Both the position numbers and the translations under genes were made by a program. Positions 25,932-38,269 of a stretch of 64,000 bases of DNA are shown here, piece by piece. The notes under the pieces are model-generated. The model was not told where the DNA came from. It ran no database searches and saw nothing but the letters and a program-made list of their open reading frames with translations. This stretch comes from Arctopsyche grandis. Lineage: Eukaryota; Arthropoda; Insecta; Trichoptera; Hydropsychidae. Position 1 is the stretch's first letter, and every line of letters begins with the position of its first letter. The stretch lies in the NCBI RefSeq assembly GCF_051622035.1, contig NC_135355.1, positions 8,122,501 through 8,186,500 of the forward strand, in the 5' to 3' direction.

Positions 25932-27099
25932 GCTATCTCGCCACACTTACCTCAGTGTGTCTTACGGTTTTCAAGATAATCCGGATTTTTTAACTTGTTT
26001 TAAAAATCCATCCACCCTCAATCCTCACAGCGGAAGGCCCACGACCTTTTTTTTTGTAATTTTGTAAAAAAAAACATTTTTTTTGTAGCATTGTAATCTT
26101 TGTATTGCTATCGCTAGGGGGGAGTACTGTAGGGGCTCTACGATATGGTCAAGTTTCGGTTACCATCCTGTGAGTTGGGACCGATTTGAGCATGTTGGTG
26201 GAGCTACTTTACTTCCTTACATATTTCGTTATATTAAATAGACTTCTATGAAAATTCTATCATTTCACTCCAAATGCCCCCCCCCCCCCCCCCCCATTCT
26301 GTGATATACATACTTTAACACTCATCTAGAAATACCGGAAACTTTGATTAAATCACGTAAAATTGACGAAAAGTGTATCTCTTGTGCAACTTGCGGGTTT
26401 TCAAGGAATTTTACGAAACAATTAAATAAAGCACCTTAAAATGTTCAAATTTTTTTAAGAACTTATCTGGATTTTGCCTTTTGTATATCACTTTTCTAAT
26501 TCAAGTTTCGTCTTGAAGAAATTCTGCCATAGATTTAACAATTTCAGTAATCTCTATTTGGGTAGTAAAATAATTTACAAAAAATGTAATCATGACTTCG
26601 ATAGGGGTAAATTGGCGGAATCTACCTTCAAATTGTTCCAAAAGCTTTTTAAGATTAATTTTAACTATTTTCAGCAATCACTATTTTCATCATTGGAAAG
26701 TGAACAAGAGAACTTTTAGAAAAATTTCTTATTCGAAACTGTGTCTTAGCTTTGAATGCTCTTATATGCTTCTTATTATTTTATTTATGTTGTAAATTAA
26801 CTACTGAGCTATTTTTTTTAAATAAATAGAGGTAATCATTTCAGCTTAATGTTAGTTTTTTTTATTTGGATTTTGGGGTAAAATTTAAATGAAAAAAATA
26901 AAACCGGGCAGAGGATTGGGAATCCCTTCTATAAGATCTTTTTCTTATATGTAATATATATTTAAGGTAACACTAGTGTTGACGAATTTCACGATATATA
27001 ATACATACATATCTAATGTTAGATTTATTTTCATTTACGAAGACGCATCTCAAATGAAGATTATGTATGAAGGCCTATTTTTTTTAATTTTATTATTTT
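25932..27099. other. Gene-free stretch with a poly-C tract
   Basis: Contains runs of T and A (26048-26090) and a C tract at 26278-26295. The frames at 26474 and 26592 overlap each other and have no domains. Confidence 0.6.
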
Positions 27100-27312
27100 T
27101 AATTTATACCAGATAGTCCTTACAGGTAACCCCAATGCGCCTTCCTGGCCAGAAATATTGTACATTTGATACAAATATTATTAGTATTATTATAAAAAGT
27201 ACAAAAATACATAGCAATTAATATCCACAGAGACATCTATGGTCAAATTTCTAAATTTGCGGCATTTTTAAACAATTCAGCGAAATTCAGTAAATATATA
27301 TCAATTAACATC

Positions 27313-27385
<73 letters not shown>

Positions 27386-27575
27386 TTATGGTCAAATTTG
27401 TAAATTCTATACAATTCTGCGAAATTCGAGATTGTTGAAAACTCGAGATTTTGCGAGAAAATGGGTAAGGTAGCCAATTTGTCTGAACCGTTTCAATGAA
27501 AATCAGATAAATTGGGAAACACAAATCCAAGGTCTGTGCAGCAGAAACCAGTGGGATTGAACTCATGACCATTCT
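27100..27575 (-). mobile_element. tRNA-derived SINE, inverted copy 4, interrupted by (TA)n
   Basis: On the minus strand the order matches the family: a B-box-like GAGTTCAATCCC near 27557, the body (CCAATTTATCTGATTTTCAT) near 27505, and the 3' GGAAGGCGCATTGGGGTTAC block near 27125-27150. A (TA)n expansion at 27313-27380 sits inside the copy. The hairpin partner GCCTTCCTGG is mutated here. Confidence 0.75.
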
Positions 27576-27581
27576 GTTTAA

Positions 27582-28538
27582 CCCTTTGGCTGCTACGAGG
27601 TTTTTCAATGTCCAAGCGAAAAATGCTAACATTTGTAATTATTTTGAAAAAAAAAATATAATATTTTTTTTTACATACTTACTTCGCCGAACGCTCGTAA
27701 TTTTTATAATACTTTATATACATTTTTAAGAAGCAGTTGTGGACTCGTGCTCTCTCTTTCTGTCTTGCTTTTACATGCGTGCGTGCGAAAGAGATACCTA
27801 CATATATACACTAAATAAGTTTTGACGATTGTTTTCCGACGCTCTATTTTTTTCAACAATCTATTTTTAGACATCGATGTATCCTTACAACATGCGATAT
27901 ATTCGAAACAGGTAGCGGTCTTTCTCTCTTTCTTTCTTGGTTTTAATTGTGTACGTGTGAGCGAGACACACAAGGATGCGAAGTTTCTAATAATCAAATA
28001 ATTTTTCAACATGTATCATAAACATTTTGTATGCATTTCAGTTGCATTTGATTGATTGCACGAATTCGTGACGTCTCGTGACCTATATAATTGAAAGCGG
28101 ATTTCTAATGTTTTTTGCCATTTATTTTAACTCTGCAAAATAATATCGGACAGTGAAAGTGATGAAAGCGAAATAATAGCTCCTCGCCGAGGAACTCGAC
28201 AAATCAGCAGCTCTACTGATTCTGAAAATGAATTTATCGACAATAATCAATTCCCAAGTAATAACTCCTTATATGACATTGACAACGAACCCGAAATTTA
28301 CTTTGATGATGAACCCGAAATTGAAGAGCTTTTATTTAAAAAATTGATAAATTTTTATAAAGCATGATTGAAAAATAAATATAAATACGTATATAAAAAA
28401 AATGTTTCGTGCCACTGATGCGCTGGCGACTCAAAGAAAGTATTGAAATACGACAATTAATGACGACAACAACGATCTTCGTAGCAATCTTCGCCTATTT
28501 CAAAACAACGATTTATCGTTGTTGTAGCAGTCAAAGGG
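27582..28538 (+). mobile_element. piggyBac derivative with TTAA ends
   Basis: The ends are inverted repeats, CCCTTTGGCTGCTAC at the left and GTAGCAGTCAAAGGG at the right, each bordered by TTAA (27578-27581 and 28539-28542). This is the piggyBac target signature. Near the right half the plus strand encodes a short acidic stretch (SDSESDESEII, then APRRGTRQISSSTDSENEF) resembling the N-terminus of piggyBac transposases. The catalytic DDD domain is absent, so this 957-bp copy is non-autonomous. Confidence 0.93.
28147..28365 (+). pseudogene. piggyBac transposase N-terminal acidic fragment
   Basis: The frame runs from about SDSESDESEIIAPRRGTR through repeated acidic blocks (DNEPEIYFDDEPEIEELL) and stops just after 28360. 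It lies inside the TTAA-bordered element. Acidic, serine-rich N-termini are usual in piggyBac transposases. The rest of the enzyme is missing. The start codon is uncertain. Confidence 0.65.
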
Positions 28539-28542
28539 TTAA

Positions 28543-29650
28543 AGTATTTTATACCTAACCTTACCACTAGTCTATTCTGCAGGTCGTATGTATTTGATAA
28601 ATTTTACAACTTCATCGGTCAGAAACTAGTCTACAGAACATACTATTCACACGGTAGCGTGTTCACAAGTAATTGTCAAATTTTCGATAATAACGAGCGA
28701 TAAACTTAAAAGTTGGACCAAATTTATCAACTGTCAGTTAAATTTATTCATGTGAATCGGACGGGGCAAAAAGAAGGAGAAAAAAAAGGAGTAGACTTGC
28801 GCTAAAGACAGCGAAGGTTGGCGTTGACATACAACCAAGATGATAATCTGCTCGTCGTAGATGTCTCATCTGCATGAGATTAATCAATCATCCAGTGGGT
28901 CTCGGTTCGTCCGTGTGGTTCAGTGTTGATTTTCAGATGTTAGACGTGTTTGTGCAGACTCGAGGCCGCAAGTCTGTGTTTGCCGGTGGGTGAATTGTCA
29001 CCCACCGCCCAATCAATCATCGATCAGCCACCTGATCACATCCAGCCACCTGATCGCTGATCAGACATTTGCCCAGCTGGATAATTCAGGTGTAGCGCCA
29101 CCCGGGCCTCTCGATAGACACAAAATTTTCACGATAATCGACGACTTCATACTGAAGATTAGACATTCCGTTCCAAAATTAATCTAAACTAAATCAATAT
29201 CAATTCATTTTACTAAAATAAAAAAAATATACGAAACCATTGATGTCGTTTATATACATACATATATGTAGTCCAGTTTATGTATTTGAAGAATATTGGA
29301 ACACTCAAGTGGAAGTCACGATCTTGGTTTGTTTGATGGTTTTTAGAAAATGTATGCATTCATTAATGTACATAAGTTCAAAATGTCTGAAAGAAGAGCG
29401 ATAATGGTATTGTCATATATGTATTATATAAAATTTTATATTATAAATAATAGATTGTATTTTACTGGTAAGTATTTTAGTCTATTTTCGTCAGAATTTA
29501 AATATGAAAGGTCAGCGCTTATATTAAACGGCCAGTAATCATGTGGTCAATAATAAAAGGTCAGCATTTTTTTATTAAAGTCAGTATTTAAACATAAACG
29601 GTCAGTATTTTAAATGGTGTTTTATTTTGACGAATGGACTATTATTTAGG
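28543..29650. other. Non-coding stretch with E-box/homeodomain-like motif cluster
   Basis: 28860-29100 is moderately GC-rich and complex. It includes two GCCACCTGATC blocks, CAGCTG and CAGGTG E-boxes, AATCAATCATC (twice) and a perfect hairpin GGTGGGTG ... CACCCACC (28984-29005). No gene was recognised. It could be an enhancer or an unknown repeat. 29440-29640 is a repeat shared with 36440-36600 (GGTCAGTATT and CGGCCAGTA units). Confidence 0.35.
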
Positions 29651-29873
29651 CAGTGATCGCCAAAAACGGTCGCTCGCGAGCGACTGTTTGGAGTAATATG
29701 TTTTATCTGAATTGCGAAGTCCTAATTTATTTTAAGTAATATAATAATATTATGTATGGTACGATAAAGGACGACGATAAAAAATTATAAAGAAGGATTA
29801 TGTATAAGTAGCTCACCAGACCATTTCAATTTCTGAAAGTAGCTCACATCCTTATTGAGTTTGGAGACCACTG
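29651..29873. mobile_element. hAT-like MITE
   Basis: The ends are CAGTGATCGCCAAAAAC and the complement of CAGTGGTCTCCAAAC, so imperfect hAT-style inverted repeats enclose 223 bp that includes a palindromic GTCGCTCGCGAGCGAC. The flanking 8-mers (TATTTAGG, AACTAGGG) match at only four positions, so the copy is old or the ends are slightly off. Confidence 0.6.
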
Positions 29874-31672
29874 AACTAGGGATTCCAATCGAATATTCAA
29901 TTATATTCGGCCTTTTTTGGATACTTGAAAAATCGAATATTTTTTAATTTTATTCGATTTTATAATTTAATTGGCTCATTTTTCGGAAACAATGGCCCAA
30001 CTTGCGAAGACATAATGAACAAAACAAAAAGTATGAACATTTTCCATCGTGTGTGTGTCTTTATGAAACAATTTGTACATTTAATTTCTAAAAATATCTA
30101 GAAATTCACATGTTTCAAATTTCAAATATTTGCCAGCTGAAAAGCCTCAAATGACAGGATAAATTCAAGATGACATGCGATCGTCTGCGGCTAATCAAAT
30201 ATAAATATTTACTCAATCGAATTATTTTATAACGTAGTAACATTTTTCAAGGCTTTTCTAAAAATTTGCGAACATTTTGGCATATTTACCTATTTACAAA
30301 TAATACATATGGATGTATGTCGCCAATAAAAGCCTGATGTAACCAATTCGCAACTTATCCGTATCGCATTTCAGTAATAAATACATTACTTATGTACATT
30401 AACTGAATTTTTTTCATTTGAATGTTTGTCATAATTACATGTATTTGTAGCTACATACATACATAAATATACACATGCACAACAAATATTGTTGCTATTG
30501 CTATTTACTTTGGACAAAATTTACTAGTTTGGTTTTTTATTAATTGTAAAAAAATCGTATGTGCCTATAGCAGAGTTGTCAATGAAAAACGTAATTTTTT
30601 TTTAAATTAATTGACGTGTTTCCGTTGATCAACACTGTATGTGAGGTCAATAGTTATGTATAATAAATTTATACAATAAGTATAATAATTGAAAAGTGGT
30701 TGCGTTCCACGATGATGATACAGTAAATAACTTGTCAAACAGATGGTTTTATTATACAAATACACGTGAATATGCTCGTATCTGTAGATAAATGAGTTTC
30801 ACAATTGAGCGGTTTTCGTTATACACCTTGCTGTTGGACCGATTCGAAACCGGTAAGATTTACACAGTTGTTAGAGGTGTAGTATAATAAGTAGTACGTT
30901 GAGTAATAATATACATCATTAAATATACGATATCTTTATTTTAAATAATACACACGTATATGAGTGTATATTAAATATTTTGATAAAACAATTTTTAGAG
31001 GAATCTATTAACCAATCAGTGGAAATATTAGTAATAAAAATTTTAGTAAGGCTAATGAGTTTATATGACTTGGTTATTGATGGTAATAAAAGTTATAACT
31101 TAAAAAGAATGAGTGATAATATATTACATAAAAAATCTGCATTGAACAAAAATATTTTTTTGTATTAAGGTGGGCACTGTGAGATTTATCCGAAGACAAT
31201 CCTCTTGAAGGATTTTTTAGTTTCTACAAGGTGATCTACTACACTGTTCGACAAATGACGACTTTTTTTTGGTTTTCAAATCTCTCTAAGTAGTCGTCCA
31301 GTTTAAATCAAAAGTCAAAAGTATGTATTTTCACTTGGGATTTTTTAATATAACGAAAGTTTTTTCAGAATTTGTACACCGTCGTCTTACAATTTACGAT
31401 TGTTTTTGCGACAGTGGCAGATAGCAAAAAAAACTATAGATAGATAGATATATAGCAAAAAACTTATTGATACTAGCATGTGTACACAAACGATGTACAC
31501 ATGCTAGTATCAATAAAGTTGGATCTACCATTTTAATGCAGAAACAAATACATACTTAATTGTTTAATGATTAAAGCCCGAATAGGATATAATGATCACA
31601 CAAACGTAAGAATTTTTCTCGCAAAATTTTGAAGTACATATTATTATTTTATACGTTCTTTCTAATTATCAT
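29874..31672. other. Gene-free stretch
   Basis: AT-rich with no supported gene. It includes the perfect hairpin at 31466-31514. The frame at 30980 is low-complexity. Confidence 0.6.
31466..31514. repeat. Perfect 21-bp inverted repeat, 7-nt loop
   Basis: Arm ATTGATACTAGCATGTGTAC plus A, loop CAAACGA, then the exact complement. The pairing continues imperfectly outward. No gene or transposon end is attached. Confidence 0.95.
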
Positions 31673-32135
31673 TTGACCGTAGTAAACCCCGCCATGTCAA
31701 AAAAACGCCAGTGGAAAGACGATTATGTTGGTTACAGATTCACTTGTACAACAGAAAAATATGGTACACAACGACCCCAACGCATCTTATGTTCCAAGAT
31801 GTTTTCAAACTCCAATCTTAAACCATCAAAGTTGTTAGAACATTTCAACAATGTGCATGGTGGTGAAGGTGCAGGTCATAGTCTGAACATCTTCAAGTCA
31901 AAGAAGGCTCGATTTGATGCCAATGGTACAATCAAAAAATTATGTGGCGCAACAATTCAAATGCCCCTTTTAAAAGTGTCCTATCAAGTGGCATATCTGT
32001 GCGCTTAGAAAAAAAAGCTTGCAATAAATGTATTTTTCTAAATTAAAGATTCCAAAACTCATTTTTCAAGGGAGTGCGGGAACATATTTTCAGATTCAAA
32101 GGGGTGCGGCTCACTGAAAAGGTTAAGAACCACTG
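31673..32135 (+). pseudogene. ZBED/hAT transposase N-terminal remnant with 3' element end
   Basis: The open frame 31673-32008 (111 codons) resembles the N-terminus of ZBED5/GTF2IRD2-like hAT proteins: KRQWKDDYVGYRFTCTTEKY, then a BED finger ending KPSKLLEHFNNVH, then PLLKVSYQVAY. In the finger the first cysteine of the expected C-x2-C pair is arginine (QRILC), so zinc binding is probably lost. About 125 bp after the stop, the hAT-like end GGTTAAGAACCACTG terminates at 32135, followed by CTCTAGAG, a typical hAT target. No matching left end was found, so the copy is truncated or deleted internally. Confidence 0.72.
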
Positions 32136-33354
32136 CTCTAGAGTAAAAGTACTACTTCCGGTTGAGGTAAAAATATTAAGGTACACAATTTATAATTTCT
32201 ATTACATATAAAAAAAAATTCAGCCTGATCCATTGAGTGTTTTGGGAGATAATTGAATCCAAAAACTTAAAAAAGAGGAGGAGAATTAAAAATTTACCTC
32301 GTATCGATAAGAATTTCAGTAGCCGATACTAAGTTTCAGGTCGATAGGATTAACGGTGTTCAAAAAATCCCCAAAATACAATGACACACACACATTTTTT
32401 ATGGTGACACGACAACTCGTTCACAGATTTTCCGTAAACCGAGGATGCGCTCCAGACATTACGTATACGGCCATCTCTTTCTCACCCCGTCTGTTCACCA
32501 AGTTCTCGTTTACTATGCCATTACGTATGCAGCCATCTCTTTCACAGACCGTCTGTTCACCGATAACAGACCATTTCAGGTAACCATATAGATCATGAAA
32601 ACGTGATCAGTGGTCGATTCTTAGTTCGAATCAGTCAAAACTTCGAGTTCGAATTTTCGCATGATCATAAAACTTCATCTATTGTCACTATGTACATACA
32701 TACATAGATAAAGTAAAAATTACCTAACTGATCAAAGTGCGAATGCACTTGAATCACACGAGAGTCATCAAATAACACAAAGCAACCCAACCAATCCATA
32801 CCCGAAATTGTAAAGCAACATACATACAAAACATGGTTTAATTGAAAAGTATGGGTTATATTATATAACTTACATATTACTCGGGGACGGCAGGGGGAAG
32901 GCAGAGATGACGCTGAAGTGAAATAATCGATGGCAGGCTGGTACTTGCGACGGACAACAAAGGTTGCACAATAATGACCATTATTGTCGCGGCGGACAAA
33001 AAGCGAGCGACATAGTGGAGCAAGACTAGCAAAAAGTAAGTGAACAGAAGAAGACACAGACCCACACAATGAAAAGAATTATTGTAAAAAAAATAAATAT
33101 AAAAGAAGAAACTGGTGGAACATCTGCCGCGGGCGACTACACAGCCCGTGCTGAATAAGATGCACGTGGCCAAGCAAACCAATTCTTATTACGGGGACAT
33201 AAAACTTCACCTGGTAGGTAGGAAGCAACAAAAAGAAAAAAATATAAAAATAATACCATTCGAGTCTCGCGACGTACGCAAGATTTTCCAAATAGGTTAT
33301 ACTACTACTATAAGTACACCTCAATCAGTAGTCTTATATATCTACATATATATA
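32136..33354. repeat. ACTTCCGGTT-family repeat and unassigned sequence
   Basis: 32140-32345 is a copy of a repeat also found at 45550-45800 (core ACTTCCGGTTGAGGTAAAAA, then a TTGGGAGATAATTGAATCCA-like block). 32440-32580 contains two imperfect tandem units of about 65 bp (ATTACGTATRCRGCCATCTC). 32615-32720 matches 45795-45880. 32880-33200 is complex, GC-richer DNA with overlapping frames, none recognised. Confidence 0.55.
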
Positions 33355-33500
33355 ATACTACTGTTTTTACCCGGCTTCGCTCGGTATTTGTAATATAAAA
33401 CGCTTAAACATCAAATAGTAAACATTTTATTAAATTCCGCACACGGTCGAAGTTTTTTCAAATACCTTTTAAACAAATTTAAATCAATATTTATATTTAA
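33355..33500 (+). repeat. Dispersed repeat, CCGGCTTCGCTCGG family, copy 2
   Basis: Matches 1660-1790 and 44035-44130: TTTTTACCCGGCTTCGCTCG, TATTTGTAATATAAA and AAACATTTTATTAAATT in the same order. Confidence 0.8.
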
Positions 33501-34540
33501 TTGTTTAATATGAAAAAAAAAGTAAAAAACTCCCTACCTACATATGCACATGTAAACAATATAAAACATTAGTAGCGATCAGTATATATAGAAGTTTTTT
33601 CTTTTGTTATTATATTCGTATATACGTTTTGGCAGTGGTTTAGCTGTGACGTACATATGTATGTCGAATCTAAACGACTATTATAGTACGGCGAGGGTTA
33701 TCTCAGACAGATACACAGAATAGCGATATTATATATACATATATATATGATATTTAAAGCTCAATTGGTGAAACGCGTAACACAACTTCTATGATATGTG
33801 AGTGATGGAAGAACGGGCAAGAACAGAAAATCCTACGACTCGAGGCGTAATGATTTACAGCGCAGACATACTGAATCGTATGGCACGGCATTCCTGGGTA
33901 GACTTCAGAAGTGAAGGGCGTATCCTCATGTCACTGTCAATTCGTAGGATCTTATTATTTCGATAAATTTCTTCAAATATGGGAATAACCCTTATCGATC
34001 ACTGCCAAATAGAGCATCCAATATCGGGAATCCTGGATTTTTTGGCACCGTAATCCCGGCTCTGGTAGATTTTAGCGTAATACGCTTTTGTCTTTGTCAA
34101 CTCTTCGAAGATGATCTGATTTATCGTAAATTGACCTATTACATATATGTTTCAAAAAAGTGTAATCCAAAAAAAAGCTTAGTAAAAGGTTTTAAAATTG
34201 AATTATTTTTTCCGGATTTTATATGTATTGTTACGCCTAAGCATCGACATTATTTTTATTATTTATACCAATTCAACATAAGAACATAATCAATGAAAAA
34301 ACGTGTACTGTTGTTTTAAAAAATAGTAATATCTTTGAAAAAACCAAATAAAGAAACACGACAAAATTGTTTAACAAACAGACATCTTCGTATAGACGTT
34401 CAACGTTGCAAATAATTTTATTAATTCTTCAATTGAAGAAAAATTCGATTTCATGTTTGGTTTAAGGACAAGACTTAAATGGATTGAAATTTGTTACTTT
34501 TGAAATTTACCATTTCTATCTACGTACATCTACCAATTGT
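33501..34540. other. Gene-free stretch
   Basis: No coding region is supported. 34015-34070 carries a fragment related to the ends of the 39863-40855 element (GGCACCGTAATCCCGG). Confidence 0.55.
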
Positions 34541-34637
34541 GGTAGGTCGGGATTTTCAGAGGCAATGCGGGACTCAGGATTTGTCTGTTGAACTCGGGAC
34601 AGTCCCGCTCAAATTGGGATGTCTGGCAACCCTGGTC
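34541..34637. mobile_element. hAT-like end fragment (CAGGGTTGCCAG type)
   Basis: The sequence ends GGGATGTCTGGCAACCCTG, the complement of a CAGGGTTGCCAG terminus, with internal GCGGGAC/GTCCCGC blocks that pair. It resembles the left end of the element at 19740. Confidence 0.55.
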
Positions 34638-37600
34638 GCGTACCACTCTGTATGTACATACATCAGAATTGGATTATTTTGCATACGTTATAGGCCATGA
34701 ATTGATAATTCAGTATGGAATGCGAGGAATGTGCGAGCAGTGTTTGTCGCATCGCTAAGTAGGAGTTCGTCGAGAGCCATCATCGTCCTGTCACACAGGA
34801 TTTAATAAAGCGACAGGAATTCGTCTAGGAATTCAGTCACGAACAGGAAGTAAATCGGCAACCCAAACTCGCAAATATTCCCCTTTATTGCCGCGACAGC
34901 AATGCAAGTATCCTGTCATAAGGCGGGCATCCTTTCGAGATCGTTGAACTCGTCAAGTGAACGGAGACTGCGAACGCCTCCTACGTTTTACACATATTAT
35001 ATATGAAATGACGAACGAAGGAGAATAACATGCACGATTTAATTTCCGTTTGTCTGTCTGTCTGTGGGAACGGTCTAAAAGTCAATATCGAGCCATTTAA
35101 ACGAAATGGTTACCCAGCAGCATCAATACGGAATATATACCATATGTAGATACAACAGCAAGGGGATGGGGGAGGGGGGTTTACTAGCTTTCGATATATG
35201 ATCATATACCGATATGGAAATTGTGCCTACTATAAATTTCGGTTGTATTGTTTGCGACATATTTTTATTATCATATTGGGTCATGGCGACATAACAGGTA
35301 TCCCCAAATTCGTCGATATGACCAAAAAATTAAAATATGCATGAATATATAATATTTTAATACGTTTATTCATAAAAATAAATAAACTGAGATTAAGGAC
35401 ACTTGAAAAATATTTTCGCACGTTTTTATTGATTGTATTGAATGAGGGAAATGTTTTTTTTTTTTTTTGTATAGTGCATAAGCCCCCAACCCGGATGAAT
35501 ATTTTAAGGCCACCGAGATGACCAAAAGTTGTATTGCGGTCCAGTGATCCAAAAAGGTTAAACGGACCTGCTTTGGGCGAAAACATACTGGGTGGTATGG
35601 GACGTCACGTGTCCTTGGCTTCCCGCTGTGCACGCGCAGAATGCATATGTTTGGGAGTTCGCACGTGAATATGCATATCCATATGCAACCGACAAGTTTC
35701 CCCTACATTTCTTCAAATATGGGATTCACCGTTATCGATCACTTTCAAGCAAGGATAATAAATACACGAATAAAATATAACACCGAAAACACTCCAGGGG
35801 GTGATTTTTGGGACTGTGTACCATGAATATGGGCTAGGGGTCTAGCTTAGAGTAATATAAGCTATGTAAGAATCCTTAAACCATATTAAAATACTGTCAT
35901 ACTGTCGAGAACCAGCTCCAATGGAAATAGTCTGAATTTACTAAATCTACTTCATGCTATAATTACGCTTCATCGCTCAACGTGCTAAATGGGTTCACTA
36001 TTGTCAATTTCTATTGTTAACCTTTTTTGCTCTCTAGAGAGGTTAAAAAAAGGTTAACAATAGAGATTGACAATAGTGAACCCATTTAGCACGCTAAGCA
36101 CCGAAGCTTAGTTATAATATTCAAAAAAATGACGCTTTTTTTTAATTGCGACTATTTAGCGAAGATTTACGAATTTTTCACTATATCGTTACTTTAAGGT
36201 CCATTTATATAAATATAACAAGTGTCCTGAAATATCGTTAGTATACTATAGATGGACGTGTTTACCAGGACTCTGGAGTCGGAGTATTTAAATGGAGTCG
36301 GAACCGGTTAGTTTTTATGACTCCAACTCCATTTTATTATTTTCTTTATTACGATATGTGTCAACTAGAGTTCCCAATTTTACTGAAGTAAATGAATTGA
36401 AATTTAATAATTTCTTCATAAAAATCATAAATTTGAATTGCATTATAAATAAAAGGCTTGTATTTTACTGGTAAGTGTGTATTTTAGTCTATTTTTGTTA
36501 GTATTTAAATTTAAAAGGTCATTACTTATATATAACGGCCAGTATCCATCGTTCAGTATAAATAATAAAAGGTCAGTATTACTTTTTGGTTGATACGATC
36601 TTGATAGACAATTCCATCCAACAGGCATTGCTATTTGTTGTTATATATTTTTGAAAAATGCCCTATGTCAACCCTATTGTATATATATATTTTTTTAATA
36701 TCGCCCCCCCACCTGAAAAACTCCTGGATCCGTCACTGTTCCCATCACATATAAACTACGTTTTCAATGCGCTAATAGATTATTAAATGCGAGCAGATTT
36801 GATCACCAACGGGCAACCTAGCGGTAAACTTACAAAATAAAAATAGGGGTTAAAGAAAATAAAGCAATAATAAAAAAAGTTTGGGATGCATTTGTCGCAC
36901 CAGAAAGTTTGTCGGAACAAAAAAGAAAATTGTACTCTTTCTCGTGCGAACATAAAGAGGACTGTCTGTCGAGTTCTCTTCACAAAGCCTTTATGGAGGG
37001 AAGGAGAAAAAAACCTGCACGGAAGAATGAGGACTTGATTGAACGCCGAAAACGCCAAAATATGAAAGGAGCTGTTTGCACAATGGCGAAAATGCTCGCG
37101 GTGTTGTGGAACATAAATCCACACGAATATTCCCATATTGAGAAACTGTCGATAAATACAAAGTTCTCTCAGATCTCATTTACATAAACCTTTGGTAGGC
37201 GCACAACCAAAAAAAAATTAAAAAGAAGTACCAAAACGCATAATTTAAATATGGTATCTATTTGAAAGCGAGCGCAAAGGTTGTTTAAGGGTTAAAGGTG
37301 TAAGAGTTCAACGTGAGTTAAACAACAGAGGCGCAATTGCGGTATTTCAGACAGTCGTCAACCTCTCACTGTCAAACGAGGCAACCAAACACTACATACA
37401 ACAAGATATGTATATATGTATATACATATACTCAGCTTTTGTGAATTCTAGACCTGAACCATATCAATAATTCATAAGAAAGAAGGTCTTGTATGCAAAT
37501 GCATATTTACGTTTGACTTTATTTTCTTTAAAATAGAAGATAACGCCAGAAGATTAGTCATTATTTTACATTCATTCATAGTCATTATTCACATTATTGA

Positions 37601-37764
37601 CAGTATTGGAATGAAATGACTTACACCACCAAGCCTTTCATGATCAGATGAATGACACCAAACGTTTAATACCGTGATTTCTATCAGCACTGTCGCAATG
37701 ACGTTCACTTGAGGTTTGGTACATTTATGTTTACTCGAAGAAGTATGGAACAACTATAACCATC
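34638..37764. other. Stretch without a recognised gene
   Basis: 34700-35000 is complex, non-repetitive DNA with no open frame and may be regulatory. 35981-36093 is a foldback described separately. 36440-36600 repeats 29440-29640. The plus frame ending at 37187, which runs back to about 36860 without a stop, encodes KKVWDAFVAPESLSEQKRKL and RKNEDLIERRKRQNMKGAVC. This is a charged product of normal complexity that I do not recognise; it may be a gene or transposon fragment. Confidence 0.35.
35981..36093. repeat. 113-bp foldback (about 50-bp arms)
   Basis: The left arm CGTGCTAAATGGGTTCACTA continues through TTGTCAATTTCTATTGTTAA. The right arm is its near-perfect complement, ending TGAACCCATTTAGCACG. 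The loop contains CTCTCTAGAGAG. The inner block AATAGTGAACC also occurs at 23410 and 23825, so this is probably a foldback MITE family. Confidence 0.9.
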
Positions 37765-37967
37765 AATATAGCTCAGTGGTTAGCGTGTAATACTTTAAAA
37801 TGAGGGTCATGGGTTCATTCCTTGGCCCGGTGTTGCTGGTCAGACTTTGGATGTATGTGATTCCAGAGTTTGCAAATGTATCTGATTTCATTGTTGTAAC
37901 GGTTACACCAAAATTGACAATCTGTCCCGTCTCTCACAAATTCTAGTATACCGACTATGTAAAATGT
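37765..37967 (+). mobile_element. tRNA-derived SINE, copy 5 with clear A box
   Basis: Begins ATAGCTCAGTGGTTAGCGTG, a good tRNA-like A box. A B-box-like GGGTTCATTCC lies 40 bp downstream, then the family body (TATCTGATTTCATTGTTGTA, CACCAAAATTGACAA). It stops where the MITE target duplication begins at 37968. Confidence 0.85.
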
Positions 37968-37975
37968 ATGTAGTT

Positions 37976-38184
37976 CAGTGGCGGCTCGTATATATGGGCT
38001 GCAGCCTCCCAGAATAGTAAAAATGCATGCTATTTTTGCTGTCCATAAGGACTGTAGACTTCCCAGTATAGTACATATGCATGCTATTTTTGTCTGCATT
38101 TGATCACCGGTATGGTCAACGAGGTACTACAGCTCGATTAATCTCTGTAGCCCCCCCTCCACGAATTCTCACGAGCCGCCACTG
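37976..38184. mobile_element. hAT MITE, CAGTGGCGGCTCGT type
   Basis: Starts CAGTGGCGGCTCGT, ends ACGAGCCGCCACTG, and is flanked by an identical 8-bp duplication, ATGTAGTT (37968-37975 and 38185-38192). It is 209 bp long with an internal duplication of an ATGCATGCTATTTTTG block. No coding capacity. Confidence 0.95.
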
Positions 38185-38269
38185 ATGTAGTTATCGAAAT
38201 ATTAGTAATATCGCATTTGTCCATAGATATCTCTATGATAAGAATATAAGGAAGACGACGACTTTATCT

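Noticed and set aside
32665-33393. Cluster of overlapping 80-134 codon frames on both strands
   Set aside because: No recognisable domains, cysteine/tyrosine-rich translations on the minus strand, and part of the DNA is repeated at 45795-45880. No gene is claimed.
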